From positions 186,001 through 250,000 of the forward strand of contig CANMPK010000002.1 in NCBI GenBank assembly GCA_947499725.1: DNA of 64,000 bases, written 5' to 3'. Positions 9,004 through 17,798 of this stretch are shown one piece after another. Both the position numbers and the translations under genes were made by a program. This DNA comes from an uncultured Paracoccaceae bacterium (GTDB taxonomy: Bacteria; Pseudomonadota; Alphaproteobacteria; Rhodobacterales; Rhodobacteraceae). The notes beneath the pieces are model-generated. The model searched no databases. It was not told where the DNA came from and saw nothing but the letters and a program-made list of their open reading frames with translations. Each line of letters opens with the position of its first letter. Position 1 is the first letter of the stretch.

Positions 9004-9867
9004 TCAGGCTTGTTCTTCTTTAAGCATGGCGTGCAGCGCAGATTTGAAATCTGGGTATTTCAGCGTGACGCCAAGTTCGTCTTTGATGCGGTCATTGCGC
9101 ACGCGCTTGCTGTCTGAATAAAAGCTGCGGGCCATCGGACTCATCTTTGCCGTTTCAAAGGGCACAGCAGGGGGCGGCGGCATATCCAGCAATTTGGCCG
9201 CATATTCGATCACCACTTCTGGCGGTTGCGGATCGTCATCACATACGTTGTACACGCGCCCCGGATTGGGTCGATCGATCGAGGCATGCAGCACCTGCGC
9301 GATGTCATCCACATGGGTGCGGCTGAAAACTTGGTTCTTCTTGATCACCCTTTGCGCAATGCCCTTACGCAGTTTCGCAAAAGGCCCACGCCCAGGGCCA
9401 TAGATGCCCGCCAGGCGGAAGACATGTACAGGAAGATCCGTAAGCGAAAGCCATTCTTCTTCGGCCTCAACACGGCGTTGTCCGCGGATTGTGGCCGGAT
9501 CAAGCGGAGAGGTTTCATCCACCCAGCCCCCATCATGATCGCCATACACACCAGTTGTGGACAGATACCCCACCCATTTCAACTGCGGCGCCATCTGTAA
9601 AATCTGCGGTTTGATCTCGCGCAGAATTGGGTCGCCGTCTTCGTCGGGACCCGCAGAGGTCAGGATATAGCTGACCTTCGGCATGCCCTGTTTCACAGCA
9701 TCCGGCCACAGCATCGGTGTGACGCCTGCGGCGCGCATGGCCTCGAACTTTTCAGGTTTGCGTGTGGTGCCGATGATGGTCCAGCCGAGGGGAACCAGCC
9801 GTTCCGCCAGAGCTTGCGCTGAAAATCCGTGTCCAAGTGAGAGCAGTGTTTTAGAGGTATCCGTCAT
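9004..9867 (-). CDS. NAD(P)-dependent epimerase/reductase of the extended SDR family (YeeZ-like)
   Basis: The 287 residues have a Rossmann N-terminus with LSLGHGFSAQALAERL in place of a classic GxxGxxG, a Ser/Thr-Thr catalytic region (YLSTTGVYGDHDGGWVDE, with the YGD segment near residue 109) and RLAGIYGPGRGP in the substrate half. These are features of the atypical YeeZ-like SDR group, whose substrates are not known. It stands alone on the minus strand, convergent with dxs. It is probably a cytoplasmic oxidoreductase acting on a nucleotide- or sugar-linked substrate, but that is inference. Confidence 0.75.
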   Translation of the reverse strand: MTDTSKTLLSLGHGFSAQALAERLVPLGWTIIGTTRKPEKFEAMRAAGVTPMLWPDAVKQGMPKVSYILTSAGPDEDGDPILREIKPQILQMAPQLKWVGYLSTTGVYGDHDGGWVDETSPLDPATIRGQRRVEAEEEWLSLTDLPVHVFRLAGIYGPGRGPFAKLRKGIAQRVIKKNQVFSRTHVDDIAQVLHASIDRPNPGRVYNVCDDDPQPPEVVIEYAAKLLDMPPPPAVPFETAKMSPMARSFYSDSKRVRNDRIKDELGVTLKYPDFKSALHAMLKEEQA

Positions 9868-9897
9868 AGGGGCACCCTGAAGTTATCGCGCGGCACA

Positions 9898-9928
9898 TGC
9901 AAGCGTATCAGTGGTTATTGCGCTTGCA
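9898..9928 (-). other. Inverted repeat after the DUF1810 gene
   Basis: TGCAAGCG (9898-9905) and CGCTTGCA (9921-9928) form a perfect 8-base stem with a 15-base loop, 2 bases past the DUF1810 stop on the minus strand. No U-tract follows, so it is at best a weak terminator or a 3' end stabiliser. Confidence 0.35.
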
Positions 9929-9930
9929 GT

Positions 9931-10359
9931 TTAAAGCACATCAATCTTTTGCTGGGTTTGTGGGCAGCGCATCCCCGCGAAGAAAACCTGCAAGATATCC
10001 GCAAACACATCAGGCGCACCGGGGACTTGTTCAAACAGGGTCGCCATGCTGCGCAGCTTTTGCGCATCCACTGGCCCCAAAATCGCTTCGGGGGATTTGT
10101 CGCGATGCATCATCAGCGCAATGCAGTTCTCTAGCAAATGCACGCCCAACACGGGATGCGCCAGAAACCGTGTCGCCTCTTCCAAATCTTCCAGCCCGAA
10201 TTTGATCGCACGCGGCGAGTTCCCTAGACCGCGCAGCTGCGGCAATTCCCACCACATCCAATGACTCAACTTTAGGCCACCGCGCAGCTCTACTAATGCC
10301 TTGGCGTGTGTCAGCTCTTGGGCATGCACAAAGTGATCAAACTCTGGCCTCTTGCGCAT
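9931..10359 (-). CDS. DUF1810 family protein
   Basis: The 142 residues match the DUF1810 pattern: FDHFVHAQ near the start, ELRGGLKLSHWMWWELPQLRGLG with the conserved SHWMW motif near residue 33, and RFLAHPVLGVHLLENC in the middle. The family is soluble, helical and of unknown biochemical role (some members are annotated as calpastatin-like, without support for that activity here). Its ATG shares one base with the stop of the upstream SelW-like gene, so the two are translationally coupled. Confidence 0.85.
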   Translation of the reverse strand: MRKRPEFDHFVHAQELTHAKALVELRGGLKLSHWMWWELPQLRGLGNSPRAIKFGLEDLEEATRFLAHPVLGVHLLENCIALMMHRDKSPEAILGPVDAQKLRSMATLFEQVPGAPDVFADILQVFFAGMRCPQTQQKIDVL

Positions 10360-10658
10360 CAGGTCTCGCTTTTCTGCGCGGCGCGGTCGATATGTCCGAG
10401 GTCTTTTTCCGGATCAATCACATCGCGAATACGTGCCTTCAAGACCTTCGCTTCGGGAAAGCCTCCGTCGCGCTTTCGCTCCCAGATAAGGGTCTGATCC
10501 ACCTTAACTTCGTAAGTTCCGCCCATATCATCGGGCACCAAAGTCACGCCGCCTAGATCATTCTGGAAGGTTTGCAGCAGCTCTTGTGCCATCCATCCGG
10601 CACGCAGCAGCCAGTTGCATCCGGTGCAGTAGGAAATCGTTACGATCGGTTTGCTCAT
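10359..10658 (-). CDS. SelT/SelW/SelH (Rdx) thioredoxin-fold protein, cysteine form
   Basis: The 99-residue protein begins with a beta strand and the redox motif CTGC (Cys11-Cys14), followed by a helix with WMAQELLQTF. This is the Rdx/SelW pattern. In selenoprotein members the second position is selenocysteine; here it is a plain cysteine codon. It is probably a small cytosolic redox protein of unknown partner. It lies 12 bases downstream of the LysE exporter gene and overlaps the DUF1810 gene, forming a three-gene minus-strand operon. Confidence 0.85.
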   Translation of the reverse strand: MSKPIVTISYCTGCNWLLRAGWMAQELLQTFQNDLGGVTLVPDDMGGTYEVKVDQTLIWERKRDGGFPEAKVLKARIRDVIDPEKDLGHIDRAAQKSET

Positions 10659-10670
10659 GGGGTCGTCTTT

Positions 10671-11294
10671 CTATTGGCGCGTTGTGGCGATTTTGACAGC
10701 CAGCCCGACGAACACAAGCCCTGCGATGCGGTTCATCCAAACCTGAACAGAGGGAGAATGACGCATCTTCTCACTCAGCCCACCCGCCAGAATGGCGATA
10801 GAGCCAAACACGATCAGCATGACACAGATGAATAAAGCGCCCAATTGCGCCACCTGCCAGACCAAACCGCCCAGCGCGGGATCCGTGAATTGCGGGAAAA
10901 ACGCGAGGAAGAAGATCGCCACCTTTGGGTTGGTGATATTCATGATGAAGCCCCGCCGATACAGCGCCAAGGCCGACTGGCGCGGGGCTTGATCGCCAAT
11001 GCGTTGCGCGGGGGCGCGAAAAGCCTGATAGGCCAGATACAACAAATACCCTGCCCCAATCAGTTTGATCGCCGTGAACGCTATAGCGCTTGTTTGCAAA
11101 ACAGCCGCCAAGCCCAAAGCCACGGCCAAAGCATGTAACACCAGACCCGTGGCCAATCCCAACACCACCCAAAGGCCAGAGCGCACGCCGTTCAGCGCCG
11201 ATTGCGTCAGCACGAATATATTGTCAGGTCCGGGGGCAAGCGCCAACAATCCAGCGGCAGCGGCAAATGTCACAAAGGTTTCAAAGGGCAGCAT
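10671..11294 (-). CDS. LysE-family amino acid exporter
   Basis: The protein has 208 residues when started at 11294, where the ATG is preceded by AGGAG at 6 bases; a longer frame from 11363 lacks such a site. It begins MLPFETFVTFAAAAGLLALAPGPDN, the LysE/RhtB N-terminal signature with the conserved PGPD. Six hydrophobic helices are visible, with GFIMNITNPKVAIFFLAFFPQF near the middle, another family hallmark. It exports amino acids or related metabolites (threonine, homoserine or lysine type); the substrate is not deducible. Confidence 0.9.
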   Translation of the reverse strand: MLPFETFVTFAAAAGLLALAPGPDNIFVLTQSALNGVRSGLWVVLGLATGLVLHALAVALGLAAVLQTSAIAFTAIKLIGAGYLLYLAYQAFRAPAQRIGDQAPRQSALALYRRGFIMNITNPKVAIFFLAFFPQFTDPALGGLVWQVAQLGALFICVMLIVFGSIAILAGGLSEKMRHSPSVQVWMNRIAGLVFVGLAVKIATTRQ

Positions 11295-11456
11295 AAACAC
11301 TCCTATTGTGTTGGCTGTATGAAAACCTATCTGCCTTGCAAGGGCAATCGCCACAAAGTGCAAAGAGCATAATTACAGCCCACCGCAATGCGATGACTTG
11401 AAACCGCGCCTTTGATGTAAGAGCATGGGCGCTCCATAAAAGAAAACAGGCCTCAT

Positions 11457-12935
11457 ATGACTCCGACAGATCCACTTGTTCAAACACCTTCGGTGAAAAC
11501 GCCAGAGGCATTCACAGATGCCAAAGCAGCCGTGGATCGTTTGTGTGAGCTTTATGAAACGGCCACCCGTTTTCTGTGCCAAGAATTTGCAAGCGCGCTG
11601 ACCGATGGGCCAAAGGGCCCGCGCATTCGCGCTTTCTATCCAGAGATCCGGATCACAACGCACAGCTTTGCGCAGGTGGACAGCCGTTTGTCCTTTGGCC
11701 ATGTGGCAGAGCCGGGTGTCTATGCCACGACAGTGACCCGCCCTGATCTGTTCCGCAATTACCTGACGCAACAGATTGGCCTTCTGATCGAAAACCACAA
11801 TGTTGCGGTCGAAATCGGTGCCTCGGACACGCCGATGCCTGTGCATTTCGCCGTCGCGAATGACACGTCTCTGACCATCCCACAGGAAGGCGCTGCCAAC
11901 TTCACGCTGCGCGATGTCTTTGATGTGCCGGACCTGTCGACCACCAATGATGACATCGTGAATGGCGTTGGATTTGCCTATGCAGACGGAGCCAAGCCTT
12001 TGGCCCCATTCACCGCCCAGCGCGTGGATTATTCCTTGGCCCGTTTGGCGCATTACACCGCCACCGATCCAGAGCATTTTCAGAACCACGTTCTGTTCAC
12101 AAACTACCAGTTCTATGTGGCGGAATTCGAAGCCTATGCGCGCGAGATGCTGGCCGATCCCAAAAGCGGCTATGTCAGCTTTGTCTCCACCGGCAATGTG
12201 GAGATCACCGACCCAAAGGCAGAGCTGCCTCCGGTCGAAAAACAACCCCAGATGCCGACCTATCACCTGACCCGCGCAGATGGCAGCGGCATCACTTTGG
12301 TGAACATCGGCGTTGGCCCATCCAATGCCAAAACCGCGACCGATCACATCGCTGTTCTGCGACCACATGCATGGCTGATGGTTGGGCATTGTGCTGGCTT
12401 GCGTAACTCACAAAGCCTTGGGGATTTCGTGTTGGCCCACGCCTACCTGCGCGAAGACCACGTGCTGGATGACGACCTGCCCGTTTGGGTGCCTGTGCCT
12501 GCTTTGGCCGAGGTGCAGATCGCACTGGAAACCGCCGTAGCGAATGTAACCAAGCTAAGCGACTATGATCTGAAACGCATCATGCGCACCGGCACCGTCG
12601 CGACCATCGACAACCGCAACTGGGAACTGCGCGAACACGAAGGCCCCGTGCAACGCCTTAGCCAATCCCGCGCGGTGGCGCTGGATATGGAAAGCGCCAC
12701 GATCGCTGCCAATGGTTTTCGTTTCCGCGTGCCTTACGGCACGCTCCTGTGCGTCAGTGACAAGCCTCTGCATGGCGAGTTGAAGCTGCCAGGCATGGCC
12801 TCAGATTTCTATAAAACACAGGTCGCACGCCACTTGATGATCGGAATTCGAACAATGGAATATCTGCGTGATATGCCGCTTGAACAGCTTCATTCTCGCA
12901 AATTGCGGTCTTTCGATGAGACTGCCTTCCTCTAA
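11457..12935 (+). CDS. amn: AMP nucleosidase
   Basis: The enzyme hydrolyses AMP to adenine and ribose 5-phosphate. The 492 residues match the long Amn form: an N-terminal domain of about 170 residues unique to AMP nucleosidases, then a nucleoside phosphorylase-like domain with LVNIGVGPSNAKTATDHIAVLRPHAWLMVGHCAGLR and the late ALDMESATIAANGFRFRVPYG segment carrying the conserved Glu-Ser pair. No strong Shine-Dalgarno is seen, only AGGCCTCAT before the ATG. It is monocistronic and divergent from the LysE gene. Confidence 0.93.
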   Translation: MTPTDPLVQTPSVKTPEAFTDAKAAVDRLCELYETATRFLCQEFASALTDGPKGPRIRAFYPEIRITTHSFAQVDSRLSFGHVAEPGVYATTVTRPDLFRNYLTQQIGLLIENHNVAVEIGASDTPMPVHFAVANDTSLTIPQEGAANFTLRDVFDVPDLSTTNDDIVNGVGFAYADGAKPLAPFTAQRVDYSLARLAHYTATDPEHFQNHVLFTNYQFYVAEFEAYAREMLADPKSGYVSFVSTGNVEITDPKAELPPVEKQPQMPTYHLTRADGSGITLVNIGVGPSNAKTATDHIAVLRPHAWLMVGHCAGLRNSQSLGDFVLAHAYLREDHVLDDDLPVWVPVPALAEVQIALETAVANVTKLSDYDLKRIMRTGTVATIDNRNWELREHEGPVQRLSQSRAVALDMESATIAANGFRFRVPYGTLLCVSDKPLHGELKLPGMASDFYKTQVARHLMIGIRTMEYLRDMPLEQLHSRKLRSFDETAFL

Positions 12936-12990
12936 TTCGCGAAAATGCGCAAAAAAACGCGGAAAATATGGGATTTTGCGTAGCATTTCG

Positions 12991-13019
12991 TTGTCATGTT
13001 CAAAAATTTTCCGTTAAAT
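12991..13019 (+). promoter_or_regulatory. Predicted sigma-70 promoter of the HU gene
   Basis: TTGTCA (12991-12996) and TTAAAT (13014-13019) are spaced 17 bases apart, close to the housekeeping consensus, and sit 46 bases upstream of the HU start codon. The predicted transcript would start near 13026 and carry the AAGGAG site at 13051-13056. Confidence 0.6.
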
Positions 13020-13065
13020 GCCGCGCATGAGGCCCAAAACACGGGCATGATAAGGAGACCAATAA

Positions 13066-13353
13066 ATGGCAAAGCCGATGACCAAAACCCAACTCGTTGC
13101 TGCACTGGCCGAGGAAATGGGTGCTGACAAAAAATCCGCAGGTGCTGCCCTGGACGCTGTATGCGGCCTGATCACTCGCGAAGTGTCAGCAGGTGGCGCA
13201 GTAACACTGCCAGGCGTAGGCAAAATCTATTGCCGCGAGCGCCCAGAGCGTATGGTGCGCAACCCAGCCACCGGTGAACAGATCAAGAAAGAGGCCGACA
13301 AGGTTGTCAAAATGACAATCGCAAAAGCGCTGAAAGACGGCGTAAACGGCTAA
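13066..13353 (+). CDS. HU-family nucleoid protein
   Basis: The 95-residue protein has the HU/IHF fold: helices at the start (KTQLVAALAEEMGADKKSAGAALDAVCGLI), the central GGAVTLPGVGKIYCRERPERMVRNPATGE region with the flexible DNA-binding arm, and a C-terminal helix. The arm reads RPERMVRNPATGEQI with the Asn-Pro wedge residues of HU. It bends DNA and organises the nucleoid. AAGGAG precedes the ATG. A strong promoter and a terminator flank it, as expected for an abundant protein. It is one of possibly several HU paralogues. Confidence 0.93.
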   Translation: MAKPMTKTQLVAALAEEMGADKKSAGAALDAVCGLITREVSAGGAVTLPGVGKIYCRERPERMVRNPATGEQIKKEADKVVKMTIAKALKDGVNG

Positions 13354-13376
13354 TCGGTTCTGATCGACGGATTAGG

Positions 13377-13401
13377 AAAGGGTCGCCTTTGGCGGCCCTT
13401 T
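13377..13401 (+). terminator. Intrinsic terminator of the HU gene
   Basis: AAAGGGTCGCC (13377-13387) pairs with GGCGGCCCTTT (13391-13401) with one G-T pair and a TTT loop, and TTTTTCTTT overlaps its 3' side. It lies 24 bases after the HU stop and can also act weakly for the convergent regulator gene. Confidence 0.88.
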
Positions 13402-13414
13402 TTCTTTGCGTGGT

Positions 13415-14800
13415 TTAAGCGGCATCAAACACCTTTCGCAGCACCTCTAGGCCACTGGAAATCTGCGCTTCATCAAATCCGCAAAACCCTAACAACAACC
13501 CATTCGGACCGCCCGCTCGGTGGCTATACGAACAAAGCGCCTCCACGCCCAATCCAAACGCGGTGGCGCGATCCGCGATCTCATGGTCTCTAAACTGAGG
13601 CTTCAGATGAAACGCGATCTGCATCCCAGCTTGGTGATCCGTGAACGAGCCGACATCTGAGAAGTCGCGCAAGAGCCCATCCATCAAAACCTTACGCCGC
13701 CCACCGTAAACCCGCCGCACACGCCGCAGATGGCGGTAGAATTCACCTGTCTGCATAAAGGCCGCCAATGGCGCCTGCGGCATCAAACTCGCCCGCGTGC
13801 CAAAGCGGCGCTGCGTGGCCTCAAACGCATCCAAAACCTTATGCGGAACGATCACATAACCAAGCCGCAATCCGTTTGCGAAAATCTTGGAAAAGCTACC
13901 GATGTAAATCGTGCGCTGATTGGCATCCAAGCTGGCCAATGCCGGGATAGGACGCCCCGCATAACGAAACTCACTATCGTAGTCGTCCTCAATGATCCAA
14001 CCCTGCGACTCTTGCGCCCAAGCGATGATCTCTGCCCGCCGCGCCATTGCCATTGCGCCGCCCAAAGGAAATTGCTGGCTCGGAGTCAGGATCACAGCGT
14101 TACACGCTGCGGGAACCTGCGCGCCTTGCGCATCAGTCTTTAGAAACTGCGGCTTCAATCCCTGTGACTGTACAAAGGTCAAAATGGGCTGAAACCCTGG
14201 ATCTTCCAAACCCACCTGATCCCCCACCTGGCAAAGACTGCGCAGGGTCATCTCCAACGCATCGCTGGCACCTGCAGTGACGATCACCTGCGCTGGGTCA
14301 ACATGCAGCCCTCGCCATTCCGCCACATGCTGTGCGATCGCCGCCCTAAGATCCGCATGACCAAAACGTGGGCTCAATCCTAGCATGTCATCCGGCGCGA
14401 CGCGCGCCATACGTGCCACCGTTTTGGCCCAAGCGCGATGGGGGAACAGTCGCAAATCTGGCGTGCCCGGACGAAAGAGATCATGTCGCAACATCGTCTC
14501 TTGGGCTGGCGCTTCTATCTTAGGGGCCGTTGGCAAGGTGATCTCGACATCCGCACACACCCGATAGCCCGCACCACGCTGACCCACCACAAGCCCTTCT
14601 GCAATCAACTGCTCATAGGCGTTCAGAACCGTCGCCCGCGACACACCTAAATCGGTGGCAAAGCTACGCGTCGGTGGCAGAACATCCCCCGCAACGATCT
14701 CACCGCCCATAATACGCTGGCGCAAACCCTCATAGATTTGCTCAAACAGGCCTTTCCCGCTTTCGCGGTCAATGGTCATCGCTACAGAAACCGGATGCAT
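13415..14800 (-). CDS. MocR/PdxR-type transcription regulator (GntR HTH fused to aminotransferase domain)
   Basis: The 461 residues comprise an N-terminal GntR winged helix (about 15-85: GLFEQIYEGLRQRIMGGEI, then DLGVSRATVLNAYEQLIAEGLV) and a class I aminotransferase fold (about 120-460). The PLP lysine lies in IYIGSFSKIFANGLRLGY and the PLP-contacting Asp in WIIEDDYDSEFRY. MocR proteins use PLP and an amino-compound to control nearby genes. The adjacent, co-oriented molybdopterin oxidoreductase is upstream, so a regulatory link is possible but not shown. ATG 14800 has AGGGCAGG upstream. Confidence 0.9.
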   Translation of the reverse strand: MHPVSVAMTIDRESGKGLFEQIYEGLRQRIMGGEIVAGDVLPPTRSFATDLGVSRATVLNAYEQLIAEGLVVGQRGAGYRVCADVEITLPTAPKIEAPAQETMLRHDLFRPGTPDLRLFPHRAWAKTVARMARVAPDDMLGLSPRFGHADLRAAIAQHVAEWRGLHVDPAQVIVTAGASDALEMTLRSLCQVGDQVGLEDPGFQPILTFVQSQGLKPQFLKTDAQGAQVPAACNAVILTPSQQFPLGGAMAMARRAEIIAWAQESQGWIIEDDYDSEFRYAGRPIPALASLDANQRTIYIGSFSKIFANGLRLGYVIVPHKVLDAFEATQRRFGTRASLMPQAPLAAFMQTGEFYRHLRRVRRVYGGRRKVLMDGLLRDFSDVGSFTDHQAGMQIAFHLKPQFRDHEIADRATAFGLGVEALCSYSHRAGGPNGLLLGFCGFDEAQISSGLEVLRKVFDAA

Positions 14801-14861
14801 ATTGGCCTGCCCTAAGGTTTTGAATTTATCTATTCAGGCTAGTCCAATCCGCACGCAGAGA

Positions 14862-16877
14862 CTAGGCCGCACGCACATCCACAAAGGTATCGTAATAGGC
14901 CGCGCCATCGATCAAATCGCACCGCGCATCTGTCGAAATCAAAGCATTCACGGTCACCCCCGTTGTGCTAGACGCCGCCCAAGCGCCCTTGGGCAAATAG
15001 ATCACCCCACGCTGCATGGCATCACTGATCAACAAAGTGGCCGAAACTTCACCCATCTCGTTAAACAAGATCACATCCGAACCAGAGGCCAACCCAAGCT
15101 GCGCCGCATCCTCGGGATGCATTTCAAGCTGTTCCTGCTGCAAACAATCCGCATGGCCCCCAAAAGTCGCGTTGATCCGCTTGTCAGAGGCAGGCGTCAC
15201 CAAGGTAAACGCGCGCGTCTTTTCAACGGGTCTGTATTTCGGCAAACCCGCATCAAACGTCTTGGCCAAATCCTCGCTATAAAGTTCGATCTTGCCGGAC
15301 GGGGTCGCAGGATCAACAGACAGGCACAGGACATTGTCAGCGCCCAACGCACCGCCCATTTCCAACGCATCATCCAACGGCAGTTCGCTTGGGCGCTGAC
15401 CAATCTCGCCAATGGCCTGATCGATCAAGTCGCGATCAGTGGTTTGAAACTCTGGCTCATCAAACCCAAACCGCGCCGCCAAACGGCGGAAAATCTCGGT
15501 ATTCGGCAAAGCCTCACCAACCGGCGGGATCACCGGCGCGGCCCGTTGCAGATAGTTCTGCCCATAGGCCCCAAAAATATCGTCATGCTCAAAGTGGCTA
15601 CAGGCCGGCAGGATCACATCACACAGAGCCATGGAATCCGTCATCACCACATCACAGCCCACCACAAAGACATCCGGCTGGCTCAGCGCGCGGATCATCG
15701 CCTTTTGATCTGGATGCACCGCGACAGGATTGTGATTATACACCATCACCGCCTTGATCGGATCTTTCATATCCCGATCCAGCATCACCGAAGCCGCATC
15801 CAAAATGTTAAACATCCGCGCAGGCGTTTTGCGCAAATGACTGCCTTGCAACAGATCGCTGGTTTTCGGCACCGCCGCCCCAGCTTTAGAGACAATTCCA
15901 GCCCCCAAACGCCCATGTTGCCCCGTGACAGCATTCAACGCCATCGCCGCCCGCAAGCCCGCCCCACCAGAGGCCGTGCGTTCCAGCCCAACACCAACAG
16001 CCGTAGACATGGTTTTGGCCTCTGCGATCCAATCCACCAAAGTGTTGAAATCCTCAACCGACACGCCGCAAATCTGCGCCACGTCTTGCGCGGTATACTG
16101 CTGGGCCTGCGCTAGGTACGAATCCGCGCCTAGCACCCACTGATCTATAAAGGCCTCATCCCAAGCGCCCCGCGCCTGCAGCGCCGCCGCCAAGGCGAGC
16201 CCCAAAACCACATCCGTGCCAGGCCGCACTTGCAAATACATGTCGCTTTGCTGCGCCTGTTTGATCCGCTTGGGATCGATCACCACAACCTTGGCCCCTG
16301 CCCTGCGCGCCTCTTTCAAAACCCGCGTGAAATGCAGGTTGGCCACGGTGACATTCAGCCCCCAGATCATGATCAAATCGCTATGGATCGTCTGCGCGGG
16401 CGGCATCCCCGGCGCACTGCCATAAAGGCTGGAATAGGCCGCGCTACGCACCCCACCGCACAATGGCTTGCGCAACAATTCAGACGCACCGAGGCGATTA
16501 AAGAACCGCTTGTCCATCGAACCGCCCGCCAGCTCGCCATGCGGACCAGCATAGTTCAGCGGCAGCACGGACTGCGGACCATCAGTCTCTATTGCACCTT
16601 GAAAGGCCTCAAAAACCAGATCAAGCGCTTCCTCCCATGTGATGCGTTCAAGCCCATCTGCCACGCGCTTCATCGGATATTCCAGACGCGTATCACCATG
16701 AACAAAGTCGGCGTAATAACGAGAAACCTTGTTGCAGATCACGCCCCCCGTAAACGGGTTTGCATGCGAGCCGCGCACCTTCGTGACCTTGCCATCAGAC
16801 ACTTCAACAGACAGGCTACAGGTATCAGGGCAATCCAGCGGACAAACGCTTGGCAAAATTTCGGTGGCTTCAGACAT
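14862..16877 (-). CDS. Molybdopterin (Mo-bisMGD) oxidoreductase of unknown substrate
   Basis: The 671 residues follow the DMSO reductase superfamily layout: an N-terminal iron-sulfur motif CPLDCPDTCS with a fourth Cys in GGVICNKVSR, the central molybdopterin domains (IMIWGLNVTVANLHFTRVL, VVVIDPKRIKQA, GVGLERTASGGAGLRAAMAL) and the C-terminal dinucleotide-binding domain (HPEDAAQLGLASGSDVILFN). The segment where the Mo ligand would sit reads RSAAYSSLYGSAP. There is no Tat or Sec signal, so it is cytoplasmic, and no electron-transfer subunit lies nearby. An assimilatory or single-subunit role is likely; the substrate is unknown. Alternative start: ATG is at 16877; a longer frame begins at 16889. 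Confidence 0.85.
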   Translation of the reverse strand: MSEATEILPSVCPLDCPDTCSLSVEVSDGKVTKVRGSHANPFTGGVICNKVSRYYADFVHGDTRLEYPMKRVADGLERITWEEALDLVFEAFQGAIETDGPQSVLPLNYAGPHGELAGGSMDKRFFNRLGASELLRKPLCGGVRSAAYSSLYGSAPGMPPAQTIHSDLIMIWGLNVTVANLHFTRVLKEARRAGAKVVVIDPKRIKQAQQSDMYLQVRPGTDVVLGLALAAALQARGAWDEAFIDQWVLGADSYLAQAQQYTAQDVAQICGVSVEDFNTLVDWIAEAKTMSTAVGVGLERTASGGAGLRAAMALNAVTGQHGRLGAGIVSKAGAAVPKTSDLLQGSHLRKTPARMFNILDAASVMLDRDMKDPIKAVMVYNHNPVAVHPDQKAMIRALSQPDVFVVGCDVVMTDSMALCDVILPACSHFEHDDIFGAYGQNYLQRAAPVIPPVGEALPNTEIFRRLAARFGFDEPEFQTTDRDLIDQAIGEIGQRPSELPLDDALEMGGALGADNVLCLSVDPATPSGKIELYSEDLAKTFDAGLPKYRPVEKTRAFTLVTPASDKRINATFGGHADCLQQEQLEMHPEDAAQLGLASGSDVILFNEMGEVSATLLISDAMQRGVIYLPKGAWAASSTTGVTVNALISTDARCDLIDGAAYYDTFVDVRAA

Positions 16878-16938
16878 AACAGGTCTCACGGCTAGAAAAC
16901 ATCTTACCGTATGGGAAAAATAGGCATCTTTAAAATAT

Positions 16939-16948
16939 CCAAATTTGG
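16939..16948. promoter_or_regulatory. Palindrome CCAAATTTGG in a divergent promoter region
   Basis: A perfect 10-base palindrome lies between the start codons of the molybdopterin oxidoreductase (minus) and the ccdA-like gene (plus). Its location in a 196-base divergent spacer fits an operator, possibly for the nearby MocR protein, but chance cannot be excluded. Confidence 0.25.
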
Positions 16949-17073
16949 CAATTTCAAGCAGACCAATTTATCAAGCCGTCTGACGCACCAACATTAGGCA
17001 ACACACGCATTCTTGATCGCGCGAAAAGCGCCTTCCCCATGACAATCGCCCCACATCTTTGCATGTTGCCCGC

Positions 17074-17787
17074 ATGGAACTGCTTTTTGCCTATCTCGCC
17101 GGTCTACTGACCCTCATCAATCCCTGCGTTTTGCCGGTGTTGCCGATCGTATTGGCCACCGCATTGCAAGCCAGCCGCCACGGCCCGCTTGCCATTGCAG
17201 CAGGGCTCAGCCTGTCCTTCGTCGTATTGGGCATCGCCGTCACCGCCTTTGGCCACGCAATTGGCCTGTCGATCGACGATATCTCACGCGCAGGCGCACT
17301 GCTGATGGTTGGCTTTGGACTGGTGCTTCTCATCCCACGCTTTTCTGCTGCCTTTTCAACCGCAACCGCAGGCATGGCCGCTCAGGCGGACGGGCAGCTC
17401 GATAACGTCGACCGCAGCGGCCTACGTGGTCAATTCGTCGGCGGCCTCTTGCTGGGCGCCGTCTGGAGCCCCTGCGTCGGACCAACCCTCGGCGGCGCAA
17501 TCGCACTGGCCAGCCAAGGCGAAAGCCTCGGCTTTGCCACCGCCATCATGATCGCCTTTGCCCTTGGGGTTTCAACAATCATCCTCGTCCTTGGCTACGG
17601 CGCACGATCTGCCTTGCAGAAACGCCAAGCCCTGATGCGCAAAATCGCCACCCGCGCCCGCCCCATCATGGGCATCGCCTTTATCGCAATCGGCGCCATG
17701 CTGTTCTTCCAAGTGCATCACTATATCGAAGCCGCGCTGATCCAGATCATGCCAACGTGGCTGCTTAATCTATCCGTCTCTTTGTAG
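17074..17787 (+). CDS. ccdA: CcdA/DsbD-type thiol-electron transporter
   Basis: The 237-residue membrane protein has six hydrophobic helices. The first begins LFAYLAGLLTLINPCVLPVLPIVL with the conserved NPC-P motif, and a second conserved cysteine lies in GAVWSPCVGPTLGGAIALAS. These two membrane cysteines carry electrons from cytoplasmic thioredoxin to the periplasm. The ATG at 17074 is chosen over an upstream TTG at 17059 by family fit; no clear Shine-Dalgarno is seen. The exported thioredoxin gene begins 11 bases downstream and is its likely electron acceptor. Confidence 0.88.
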   Translation: MELLFAYLAGLLTLINPCVLPVLPIVLATALQASRHGPLAIAAGLSLSFVVLGIAVTAFGHAIGLSIDDISRAGALLMVGFGLVLLIPRFSAAFSTATAGMAAQADGQLDNVDRSGLRGQFVGGLLLGAVWSPCVGPTLGGAIALASQGESLGFATAIMIAFALGVSTIILVLGYGARSALQKRQALMRKIATRARPIMGIAFIAIGAMLFFQVHHYIEAALIQIMPTWLLNLSVSL

Positions 17788-17798
17788 GAGTATTTCAC

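Noticed and set aside
11373-12389. 338-residue open frame antisense to the amn start
   Set aside because: It covers the amn coding region and promoter, with no ribosome site and no recognisable domain.
14772-16115. 447-residue open frame antisense to the molybdopterin oxidoreductase
   Set aside because: It mirrors a well-conserved gene on the other strand and its composition (Arg, His, Gln rich) is not protein-like.
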